Origin: Thermodesulfovibrionales bacterium
Lineage (GTDB): Bacteria > Nitrospirota > Thermodesulfovibrionia > Thermodesulfovibrionales > SM23-35
Assembly: GCA_020062205.1 (NCBI GenBank)
Contig: JAGUWT010000015.1
Location: 1 to 6,006 of the forward strand
Length of the DNA stretch: 6,006 bases
Direction: 5' to 3'
A model generated the notes under the pieces. That model was not told the DNA's origin. It saw nothing but the letters and a program-made list of their open reading frames with translations, and did no database searches. A program made the translations under genes and the position numbers. Shown here in pieces: positions 1-6,006 of this stretch (the stretch's first letter is position 1; each line of letters begins with the position of its first letter).

Positions 1-1149
1 CTTTTCACCTTCTTCATCAGCATCCCACCAGGGACAGGAAGAATATCTAAGGTCAGGGTGCATGTGTGTCCAACCATGGCTCTGGATTTCAAAAACTCCT
101 AATCTGAGACCTTCGTCAATGCCCTTTTTAGTGGAGGGGTAATCATGCGATGAGCCAAAATGGTCAACTATTTTTTTGGTCCACGAAGGAATGATTTTTT
201 TAGTCTCAACATCCGCAAAGCCAGGGCAGACATTTATAACCATCATGGCATTGTGCTTTTTAAGGGGTTCGATCATACGTTCCATGATTTCAGTCTTCGA
301 AAGAGTTGGATAATGCCAGTGCTCCAGATAGGCGTTTTGTGCAGACCCAGGATCATCCATTGCCATTATTACTGTATCAGGATAGGTTTTGTAGATTGAG
401 TAGCCGATACACCAAGTGATTGCCCGTCTAAGTAACTTCCTCATTTCAGGATACCAGTCGAACATTATGCTGTAATCCCCTCCGATCCAAACTGCTTTGG
501 TATCCCGTGAAATATCTTTAACTGTCATTTGCGGAAATTTTCCTTGAACCGCAATAACATTGGCATCCATAGCTTTAATTTGAACTCTTTTTTGATAGGG
601 AAATATCTTGCTTTTAGGGATGGTTGCACCCGTCATTCCTCTGGTCATAAAATGATCGGCGTTTACTTCAATCATTGAGCTGTGGGCATGAGTAGCCAGA
701 TATTCAAGGCCAAGCAATTTACAGATTACAGGATCTTTTATCCTGTCCGAGATAGCTATAAGGCTTATTCCATAATCAGCAACCGCTTGCTCCAGTACGG
801 AATAATCTCTATTTTCCAGTCTTGATTGGTCGGCATCCCACAGGATACAACCATACCTGGGCTTCATATTTTCATCCAGGAAATCTTCAATCTTCAAATC
901 ATTCTGATCCAGTCGTATAATATCAAAGGGGATACACCAGCTTTTCAACAGAGCAACAATTTGCTGGAACTCACATTCATCCCCCTTACCCGATATATAG
1001 TCGAAAGGGATATTCCACCTGCATTTGACGACGAAACTATCAGGGTCTTTCCACTGATCCCCGATGATTATTAGTACACGGTAGGGTTTCAAATCAATAT
1101 GCCATACGTGTTCAGAATTCTCGCTTTGTTTTGATTGCACCTTTGTCAT
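1..1149 (-). CDS. Polysaccharide deacetylase-like protein with N-terminal Rossmann/GATase-like domain, 3' end outside window
   Basis: An uninterrupted frame of 383 codons starts at ATG 1147-1149 and leaves the window at base 1 without a stop, so the C-terminus is missing. AAGGT (1156-1160) lies 6 bases before the ATG and supports this start. Residues about 22-220 alternate hydrophobic strands and helices (YRVLIIIGDQW, then GCILWDAD, then ISLIAISDR), followed by DHFMTRGM, which resembles the 'HPITRGL' stretch of ThuA/class I amidotransferase-like domains; this match is inference. The second half looks like the NodB/carbohydrate esterase 4 superfamily: AMDDPG gives an Asp pair (D265, D266), and SHGWTHMHPDL gives an HxxxH motif (H358, H362), the usual metal ligands. 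The roughly 90 residues between the motifs exceed the spacing in compact NodB domains, so this is a divergent branch. No signal peptide is visible at the N-terminus, suggesting cytoplasmic location. It would plausibly remove acetyl groups from a sugar made by the neighbouring transferases; substrate unknown. Confidence 0.85.
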   Translation of the reverse strand, partial: MTKVQSKQSENSEHVWHIDLKPYRVLIIIGDQWKDPDSFVVKCRWNIPFDYISGKGDECEFQQIVALLKSWCIPFDIIRLDQNDLKIEDFLDENMKPRYGCILWDADQSRLENRDYSVLEQAVADYGISLIAISDRIKDPVICKLLGLEYLATHAHSSMIEVNADHFMTRGMTGATIPKSKIFPYQKRVQIKAMDANVIAVQGKFPQMTVKDISRDTKAVWIGGDYSIMFDWYPEMRKLLRRAITWCIGYSIYKTYPDTVIMAMDDPGSAQNAYLEHWHYPTLSKTEIMERMIEPLKKHNAMMVINVCPGFADVETKKIIPSWTKKIVDHFGSSHDYPSTKKGIDEGLRLGVFEIQSHGWTHMHPDLRYSSCPWWDADEEGEK

Positions 1150-1176
1150 TTGCTGACCTTGATTTATATAACCCTA

Positions 1177-1204
1177 ATTATGCAAGTTACGTTTTAAATG
1201 TCAT
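1177..1204 (-). promoter_or_regulatory. Candidate sigma70-like promoter for the deacetylase-like gene
   Basis: On the minus strand ATGACA (1199-1204; 5 of 6 to TTGACA) is followed after 16 bases by CATAAT (1177-1182; 5 of 6 to TATAAT). Initiation would fall near 1170, about 20 bases before the start codon, with the AAGGT ribosome site between. The -35 box coincides with the outer edge of the palindromic repeat. Such matches are frequent by chance in AT-rich DNA, so this is tentative; read-through from the upstream glycosyltransferases is the alternative. Confidence 0.3.
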
Positions 1205-1271
1205 GCTGAACTTGTTTCAGCATCTCCAAACAAGTGTTTTTATCGAGACCCTGAAACGAGTTCAGGGTGAC
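1200..1271. repeat. REP/BIME-like palindromic element made of two inverted hairpin arms
   Basis: Two 27-base arms (1200-1226 and 1245-1271) are inverted copies matching at 22 of 27 positions, separated by 18 bases. Each arm is also a hairpin: ATGCTGAA-CTTGT-TTCAGCAT at 1203-1223 and ACCCTGAA-ACGAG-TTCAGGGT at 1248-1268, both perfect 8-bp stems with 5-base loops. Four of the five differences between arms are two paired stem changes that keep the local stems intact; the fifth is in the loop. The 18-base spacer contains a small dyad (AAACA-AG-TGTTT, 1228-1239). The element is similar to a dispersed palindrome I recall from many bacterial genomes, where translation of the plus strand gives spurious peptides like LNLFQHL...ETLKRVQGD. 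It is non-coding here. Confidence 0.85.
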
Positions 1272-1341
1272 AATTTGCAAAGGTTTTTGTTTATACCTTT
1301 CGTAACTCAGGTTAAATACATCTAAATGTGAAACAGGTTTA

Positions 1342-2742
1342 TTACAGATGGATGTTTTTATCCTTTGATAAGTTTTTGAAGGATTGGTAACATCGCCTCA
1401 GCGTTTTGTAAAAGACATTATCTTTGAACATCTGTTCAAACTTTCGAAGCTCTTCAATCCGGCGCTCGCATTCAATTACCTTCGTCCCGATACTTCCCAT
1501 GTTCGATGCTAAATTTATCATCAGATTTTCCCACACTGCGCTATCGGGACTACGAAAAGGTTTTTCATTCATTGCCTCTCCGTACAGATTTTCAAAGTTC
1601 TGAGCATAAATCCGGGCCTCAAAAAACTGTTCAATCCTTTTCCTGCCTCTCTCACCCATGGACTTCATTCTTTCAGGATTTTCAACTACTTTCAGGATTG
1701 CCCTGGCTAATTCATTCGGTCTGCCCACATCGACCAGATACCCTGTCTCTCCGTCTACGACCAATTCTTCCGGCCCACCACATCTTGTAGCCACTAAGGC
1801 CTTTGATGCTGCCATAGCCTCTAAGCAACTATAAGGAAAACCTTCTTTGAGAGAAGAACACACGATCAAATCCATCTGACTCAACAAAGCGGGAATATCC
1901 TCTCTATATCCAGTAAAAATTATCTTATCAGCGAGGTGTAAAGAATCTACCCTTTTTTTGACCTTCTCCCCCATGGTCTTATCTTCTTCTGGCCCGACAA
2001 TTAAAAAACCTACGTCTTCTCTCAGTTTTAATACTTCTATGGCAGCTTCCACATAATCCTCTATTCCTTTGACCCTGGCTATCCTTCCCACAAGACCTAC
2101 CAGAATTTTGTCTTTAAGGTTGGGGAATTCCTCGAGTAGAAATTTCGATGGCGGTATCTTTCCGTTGAACCTATCAATATCAATCCCATTATAGATGAGC
2201 TTGATCTTGGAGGGAGTAACATAGGAAGACAAAAAATCCTTTACGATCTGGGATACTGCTACAATCCTGCATGATAACTGATCAACAATGCGGTAGATAA
2301 CATCAATTGGAAGATATGTCCCAAAGCTCGAAGATGCGCTGCCATTAAATCTACCATGAAGGTGCCATATATGAGGTATTCCTGAGATTCTTGCTGCTAT
2401 AGCGCCATCGATAACAGGTAATGTAGAGGTATGAACAACATTTATGTCATTTTCGTTTATAATTTTCACCAGATTATGAACTCTTTCTTTCAATCCGGCC
2501 AGGAATCTGTAATAATGGCGTTCTCCAAAGAAAAACCAAATTGGAGTCCACCACTCAATCGATGTAAGGATGGTTTTAACACCTATGCCTTCAAGATAGG
2601 TTTTAAGTGGTCCTTCTTCTGGCATAGCCACTATTGGCTCAAAACTTTCCTTGTCAAGATACTTGCAAAGTATAGCTATAGATTCCTCAACCCCGCCTTT
2701 GCCGACCCCGTGCATTACGATTAAGATCTTACAATCTCCCAT
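1342..2742 (-). CDS. GT4-family (GT-B fold) glycosyltransferase
   Basis: This 466-residue protein is a retaining glycosyltransferase of the GT4 type, which transfers a hexose or similar sugar from a nucleotide donor in the cytoplasm or at the inner membrane face. The N-terminal Rossmann domain opens with KILIVMHGVGKGGVEE (glycine-rich acceptor-side loop) and contains HIWHLHGRFNG near residues 124-134. The donor domain begins with VGLVGRIARVKG near 215-226 and carries the family EX7E signature EGFPYSCLE at 300-308, followed by TRCGGPEELVVDGETGYLV, which binds the nucleotide sugar. After about residue 395 comes an extra charged helical tail (ECERRIEELRKFEQMF, then VFYKTLRRCYQSFKNL), coiled-coil-like and basic, possibly for membrane or partner contact. 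An in-frame ATG six codons upstream (2760) is possible, but 2742 has a better ribosome site. The start overlaps the preceding gene by 14 bases, implying translational coupling. Donor and acceptor sugars cannot be told. Confidence 0.93.
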   Translation of the reverse strand: MGDCKILIVMHGVGKGGVEESIAILCKYLDKESFEPIVAMPEEGPLKTYLEGIGVKTILTSIEWWTPIWFFFGERHYYRFLAGLKERVHNLVKIINENDINVVHTSTLPVIDGAIAARISGIPHIWHLHGRFNGSASSSFGTYLPIDVIYRIVDQLSCRIVAVSQIVKDFLSSYVTPSKIKLIYNGIDIDRFNGKIPPSKFLLEEFPNLKDKILVGLVGRIARVKGIEDYVEAAIEVLKLREDVGFLIVGPEEDKTMGEKVKKRVDSLHLADKIIFTGYREDIPALLSQMDLIVCSSLKEGFPYSCLEAMAASKALVATRCGGPEELVVDGETGYLVDVGRPNELARAILKVVENPERMKSMGERGRKRIEQFFEARIYAQNFENLYGEAMNEKPFRSPDSAVWENLMINLASNMGSIGTKVIECERRIEELRKFEQMFKDNVFYKTLRRCYQSFKNLSKDKNIHL

Positions 2743-4465
2743 TCTCTGAGCCTCTTGCATACAACTTTTGCTTACCCACGAGGAATAGAAAGTATAGACT
2801 TATCATGAGCCTATGGATACTCGGTTTCAATCTCAACAATTTTAGATTGTTTAAAAAAGACCAGAAATATCTTTTTGAAATATACGTACTTACATCCGTC
2901 TTATTTTCAGTACATACAGAGATCCCTCTCATGCATTTCAGAAGACTATGCGAAAATTTGCGGTTACTGTTCAAGACCGCCTGTTGCCAGATATCTATCA
3001 TCCTCTCTGTAAAAGGAGTTTTAATATTGATATTGTTTGCTTTTAATAAATCAACTACCCTGCAAAGGTCAGCCTCTGCAAGATCATTTAAGCCATGAAG
3101 ACTCATAATTCTTGCCCTTTCAACGAGGGCAGCGGCCTGTAAGTAAGGATCAACAGGATTTTGACCCAAAGCTGGATAAAATTCTTGCAAAGAAAAATTA
3201 TCATATATCTCTGAGAATATCTTTTGTTCATATTTCATGCTTTGCATAGTGTTGATATAAAAACGCTCACTTTTGTTTCCGCGCAACCCTTTATGTATTC
3301 TATGGAGAATGGTACCACAATCAAGAAGTCGCATTTTAAAATGTCGTGCAAGTCTAAACCACATTTCATAATCTTCAGAGCGGATAAGATCCTCCCTGTA
3401 AAGGCCAACCTTTTCATAACATTCCCTTTTTACCACCATTGAAGGATTCAGAATATAGGTATCCTCCAACAGCCTCAAAATTGTTTCATCAGGTTCCATT
3501 GCTCTCCCCATATACATTGAGCGTATTTCACCACTCGCATTATCAAACATATAACCATGGCTATGTACCACGCCTACATCGGGATTTTTCCGAAATAAAC
3601 GAACATCCATTTCTAATTTTTTGGGCAAAGCAATATCATCATCATCAAAAATCCATACGTATTTTCCAGACGTCTTTGGTAAAGCAATATTCAGCGCAGA
3701 AGCCTTTCCGCCATTTTCTTTTTTTATATATGAAATATCGTTAAGATATGGCTTTATCATTTCGTCTGTGTCATCCGTTGAGCCGTCATTTACCACAAAA
3801 ATTTCGATATTCGGGTATGTCTGATTTAAGACACTTTCTAAACATTGTGGTAAATAATGTACCCGATTATATGTTGATATAATGACCGATACTTTTTCCG
3901 AGGTATCCAGTGGGTCAGGTGGGAAGGGGGCAGGGAAAAATTCTGATACATCATGATGTAGGTGGTCAATGTTTAATGTTGCTTTTTCTCCATATCCTAT
4001 GTACCAGTGACCTTCTCTGTTATCAATCCACTGCATAGACCTCAAACCGAACTCCTTCAATTGAGCTTCTATTGAGGTTTTTGAAAATTTCTGCTTTTCA
4101 TTTACCAGAAATGAACAGATAATCCTTCCTCCAGGAGTACACATCCGAACTGCTTCCTTGAGCATCAAACCTCTAAAAAGTACCTCCTGAGAAGGGCAAT
4201 TGATAACAATTGTATGAAAGCAAGCATCCTTGAGAGGCAGTGTATGCTCATCCCAGACCTTGAATCGACAGTCTAAGCCAAGATTTCTGGCAAGCTCTCT
4301 GGCGGATTGAATATTCTTTCCATCCGGGTCAATGCCAAAAACATTATGTCCAAAGGCAGCTATGGCCACGGCCATTTCACCCTTGCCGCAACCTATGTCG
4401 AGGACATTACCATGGCATAATTTAGCAACAGTCCCGAAACGAATCCAATCAAGATTTGATGTCAT
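2729..4465 (-). CDS. Fused SAM methyltransferase and GT2 glycosyltransferase
   Basis: A 578-residue bifunctional protein. Residues 1 to about 165 form a class I methyltransferase: motif I is VLDIGCGKGE (21-30), the acidic residue after strand 2 is in FGIDPDG (43-49), and MCTPGGRIICSFL (108-120) is the post-motif region. Where many relatives have FD(V/I)V, this has FHTIVINC (83-90). A proline-rich linker (FFPAPFPPDPLD, 176-187) leads to an inverting GT-A domain of family 2: VSVIISTYN (192-200), VVNDGSTDDT (224-233), the metal-binding DDDD (274-277), and SEDYEMW (363-369) with the likely catalytic acid pair, then LHRIH (387-391). Residues about 440-480 are helical (LQAAALVERARIMSLHGLNDLAEADLCRV in part) and could be a TPR-like repeat; the C-terminus is basic and partly hydrophobic (LMISLYFLFLV). 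The ATG at 4463-4465 has no strong ribosome site and follows the upstream stop by 47 bases. Likely role: glycosyl transfer and methylation in glycan assembly, perhaps capping; the methyl acceptor is unknown. Confidence 0.92.
   Translation of the reverse strand: MTSNLDWIRFGTVAKLCHGNVLDIGCGKGEMAVAIAAFGHNVFGIDPDGKNIQSARELARNLGLDCRFKVWDEHTLPLKDACFHTIVINCPSQEVLFRGLMLKEAVRMCTPGGRIICSFLVNEKQKFSKTSIEAQLKEFGLRSMQWIDNREGHWYIGYGEKATLNIDHLHHDVSEFFPAPFPPDPLDTSEKVSVIISTYNRVHYLPQCLESVLNQTYPNIEIFVVNDGSTDDTDEMIKPYLNDISYIKKENGGKASALNIALPKTSGKYVWIFDDDDIALPKKLEMDVRLFRKNPDVGVVHSHGYMFDNASGEIRSMYMGRAMEPDETILRLLEDTYILNPSMVVKRECYEKVGLYREDLIRSEDYEMWFRLARHFKMRLLDCGTILHRIHKGLRGNKSERFYINTMQSMKYEQKIFSEIYDNFSLQEFYPALGQNPVDPYLQAAALVERARIMSLHGLNDLAEADLCRVVDLLKANNINIKTPFTERMIDIWQQAVLNSNRKFSHSLLKCMRGISVCTENKTDVSTYISKRYFWSFLNNLKLLRLKPSIHRLMISLYFLFLVGKQKLYARGSENGRL
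2751..2756 (-). promoter_or_regulatory. Ribosome binding site choosing the GT4 start
   Basis: AAGAGG lies 8 bases upstream of the ATG at 2742, inside the end of the preceding methyltransferase-glycosyltransferase gene. The alternative ATG at 2760 has only GGTAAG about 10 bases upstream, a poorer match. Starting at 2742 also gives MGDCKILIVMHG, with the first beta strand near the N-terminus as is usual in GT4 enzymes. Confidence 0.55.
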
Positions 4466-4512
4466 TGTAAATTTCTTTTGTTTATCCTATGTTTTTGCTA
4501 TTCAGGAGTAAA

Positions 4513-5577
4513 TCAATCTTGATGAGTCTGTACTGTCTTGTTGAGTTTCCATATGCCTGTTGAACCACTGCCAAATCTTCGAAGGAAATAATCTCTTACC
4601 CCAAAGATTTTTGCCTTAGATGTTGGTTCCTGGTATCTGAGAACTAACTCTCTGTATATCCTCAAAATCTCCCAGTAAATTCTTTTCAGGAGCCAGTGTT
4701 CCTTTGTCCTCCCTTTGCCCAAAGAAAATCCTGGCCAGATGTCCCGTAAAGCATCCTTGTAAATCGCATAGCGCCATTTAATAGGTAAATTCCTTTCAGC
4801 AAAAAGTAGGCGGTTTCTTGTCATGAAATAGGTATGGAGCGGGGATTCTTTCCCACCAAATGAAACAGAGATCTTATGCCAAACTTTAGCCTTTGGGACT
4901 ATGTAGCATTTATATCCCGCGCGTCTTGCTCTGAAACACCAATCAGCCTCTTCATAAATAAGAAAAAACTTGGGTTCCAATAGACCGATTTTTTCTACGA
5001 TATTCGACCTGAAAAATAAAGCACATCCCAGTGCATATTCACTTGGAGCAATCTCTTGAAAATCCTTTCCCCGATCAATTGTACGTATTCCAAGATGTTC
5101 AAAATGCATATGGTTATTGCTCCATTTCGCACCTGCAAAGGAAATCATCGATGGCTCCGAGTAATAGTAAATTTTTGCCCCTAATATTCCTGCTTCAGGA
5201 TGTGTGGTTACCACTTCAAGAAGGGCATTGAGGATCTTAGGATCAACTATGGTATCATTATTCAGAAGTAGAATATATTCAGCTCCTTTTCTCAAAGCAT
5301 ATCGTATGCCGACGTTATTCCCTTCTGCAAACCCGAGATTTTTTCCTGTTTCTAAGATTGTGACATGCGGGAACGTAGTCTTAATTGCCTCTATTGAATC
5401 ATCAGTTGATCCGTTATCAACGACTGTTACGAAGTAATTGGGACAATCTATTTTTATAACGGATTCTAAACACTCAAGAGTGTCATTCTTCCCATTCCAG
5501 TTAAGAATAATGATTGAAATTAGAGGTTGTGACTTGGAATCGTGCACTACCCAAAATTTCTTCAAAGTCTGCTTCAT
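4513..5577 (-). CDS. GT2-family glycosyltransferase, rhamnosyltransferase (WbbL)-like
   Basis: A 354-residue inverting GT-A enzyme. Motifs in order: SIIILNWNG (21-29), VVDNGSTDDS (52-61) that binds the nucleotide, NLGFAEGNNVG (80-90), LLNNDT (104-109) in the DXD position, and EEADWCFRARRAG (209-221) with the catalytic acids, followed by KVWH (231-234). The NLGFA.GNN/NND/EE.DW combination is characteristic of dTDP-rhamnosyltransferase-like GT2 proteins of O-antigen and cell-wall clusters; rhamnose as donor is inferred, not shown. The region after it (TYFMTRNRLLFAERN, 249-263, and GVRDYFLRRFG near 326-336) is the usual C-terminal helical part of this subgroup and may sit on the membrane. The ATG at 5575-5577 overlaps the upstream TGA in an ATGA, so I prefer it to an in-frame TTG at 5628 that would overlap the previous gene by 55 bases. 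AAGGA lies 11 bases upstream of the ATG, a slightly long spacing. The product is cytoplasmic or membrane-peripheral. Confidence 0.93.
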   Translation of the reverse strand: MKQTLKKFWVVHDSKSQPLISIIILNWNGKNDTLECLESVIKIDCPNYFVTVVDNGSTDDSIEAIKTTFPHVTILETGKNLGFAEGNNVGIRYALRKGAEYILLLNNDTIVDPKILNALLEVVTTHPEAGILGAKIYYYSEPSMISFAGAKWSNNHMHFEHLGIRTIDRGKDFQEIAPSEYALGCALFFRSNIVEKIGLLEPKFFLIYEEADWCFRARRAGYKCYIVPKAKVWHKISVSFGGKESPLHTYFMTRNRLLFAERNLPIKWRYAIYKDALRDIWPGFSLGKGRTKEHWLLKRIYWEILRIYRELVLRYQEPTSKAKIFGVRDYFLRRFGSGSTGIWKLNKTVQTHQD

Positions 5578-6006
5578 GCTGGAAATTTTCCTTTCATTAT
5601 TCGATAACAAATCTTTTGAATCGGCCAAGGGATGGATTTCACATATGCCCTGTGAAATGTCTTTGACAATCTATGCCAAATTCTATCAAATGGTGATTCT
5701 TCACGATAACGCCATTTTATTTTTTTTAATTGTTCTTTTAACAATATATTCATTCCCTTATTATGAAAAAATAATTTTTGCTGCTTTTTAACAGCCATAA
5801 TAAACCCTTTACGCATTTTCTTTCGTTGGTGGCTCATAGAGCTTCCATGGACTCGGTAAATAGATAACTTTTTATCGATAAAAGTCATAATCGGATCCAG
5901 GGCCAATATTTTCATCCAGCAATCCCAGTCCACGTGATTGGGTAGACGCTCATCAAATCTGACGTTATATTCCTTGAAAAAACAAGCATCAAACAAAAAG
6001 CAGTGA
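5574..6006 (-). CDS. GT2 glycosyltransferase, C-terminal fragment (5' end outside window)
   Basis: The open frame enters from the right edge and ends at TGA 5574-5576, giving about 143 residues. FDERLPNHVDWDCWMKILAL in the first third matches the region of GT2 GT-A enzymes around the catalytic acid (usually EDWDLW; here VDWDCW, with the Asp kept), and LSIYRVHGSSMS is the following acceptor-side strand with the conserved RxHG. The nucleotide-binding and DXD motifs must lie outside the window. The last 60 or so residues are rich in Lys, Arg and aromatics (KKIKWRYREE, HRLSKTFHRAYVK, WPIQKICYRIMKGK), an amphipathic basic tail fit for peripheral membrane contact. A TTG near 5996 is not taken as a start because the domain would be cut in the middle and the frame stays open to the edge. 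The stop overlaps the next start as ATGA, so the two are probably cotranscribed and translationally coupled. Confidence 0.88.
   Translation of the reverse strand, partial: HCFLFDACFFKEYNVRFDERLPNHVDWDCWMKILALDPIMTFIDKKLSIYRVHGSSMSHQRKKMRKGFIMAVKKQQKLFFHNKGMNILLKEQLKKIKWRYREESPFDRIWHRLSKTFHRAYVKSIPWPIQKICYRIMKGKFPA

Larger units (their letters stand above)
1167..1316. mobile_element. Possible MITE-like boundaries around the palindrome
   Basis: Outside the core arms, further inverted matches nest around the same centre: AGTTACG at 1185-1191 against CGTAACT at 1301-1307, and TAACC at 1169-1173 against GGTTA at 1310-1314. This suggests that the mobile or dispersed unit may be about 150 bases and fill most of the intergenic gap. 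The outer matches are short and the spacing on the two sides differs, and no clear target-site duplication was found, so the boundaries are a guess. Confidence 0.3.

Noticed and set aside
160..1074. Plus-strand frames of 79 and 82 codons
   Set aside because: They lie antisense to the long uninterrupted deacetylase-like frame, show no domain-like composition, and are shadows of it.
1200..1271. Palindrome as an intrinsic terminator of the GT4 gene
   Set aside because: On the minus strand the stems are followed by ATTTAAAACG, not a run of T, so the sequence lacks the tract needed for a standard intrinsic terminator. It could still slow or process RNA.
1131..1325. Plus-strand 64-codon frame containing LNLFQHL and ETLKRVQGD
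   Set aside because: It is the translation of the palindromic repeat plus flanks; the same peptide pattern arises from this repeat family in many genomes and is a known kind of spurious prediction. It has no good ribosome site and overlaps the start of the deacetylase-like gene.
3235..3417. Minus-strand 60-codon frame inside the methyltransferase-GT2 gene
   Set aside because: It is out of frame within the conserved GT2 domain and has no motif of its own.
4466..4512. Gap between the GT2 gene and the fusion gene as a promoter or terminator site
   Set aside because: The 47 bases contain no stem-loop with T tract and no convincing -35/-10 pair; it is best seen as a simple intra-operon spacer.
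5438..5791. Plus-strand 117-codon frame
   Set aside because: Antisense to the junction of two clear GT2 genes; no recognisable motif and spans the ATGA junction.

Overview
The window is a bacterial surface-glycan biosynthesis segment of moderate to low GC. Every gene I can support lies on the minus strand, so transcription runs from high to low coordinates. Gene types and spacing (short overlaps, a four-base ATGA junction) are typical of an O-antigen, capsule or exopolysaccharide cluster, most likely from a Gram-negative or related environmental bacterium. The sequence alone does not fix the phylum. No tRNA, rRNA, CRISPR array or transposase gene was seen.

In transcription order: (1) the C-terminal part of a GT-A fold family 2 glycosyltransferase that enters from beyond the right edge (5574-6006); (2) a complete GT2 glycosyltransferase of the rhamnosyltransferase (WbbL-like) type (4513-5577), joined to the first by an ATGA stop/start overlap; (3) a two-enzyme fusion, a SAM-dependent methyltransferase followed by a GT2 glycosyltransferase and a helical tail (2729-4465); (4) a GT4 (GT-B fold) glycosyltransferase with a charged helical tail (1342-2742), overlapping gene 3 by 14 bases; (5) after a 192-base gap, the first 383 codons of a polysaccharide-deacetylase-like protein with an N-terminal Rossmann/amidotransferase-like domain (1-1149), running off the left edge.

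The 192-base gap (1150-1341) holds an unusual structured repeat: two inverted 27-base arms, each of which also folds on its own into a perfect 8-bp hairpin. The two arms differ by paired changes that preserve the local hairpins, a pattern like a REP doublet (BIME). A sigma70-like promoter reading into the deacetylase gene may be formed by the edge of this repeat.

Together the genes would sequentially add sugars to a lipid-linked or protein-linked glycan, with one methylation and a possible deacetylation. The actual sugars, linkages and final polymer cannot be read from the sequence. No flippase, polymerase or sugar-nucleotide synthesis gene lies in the window.
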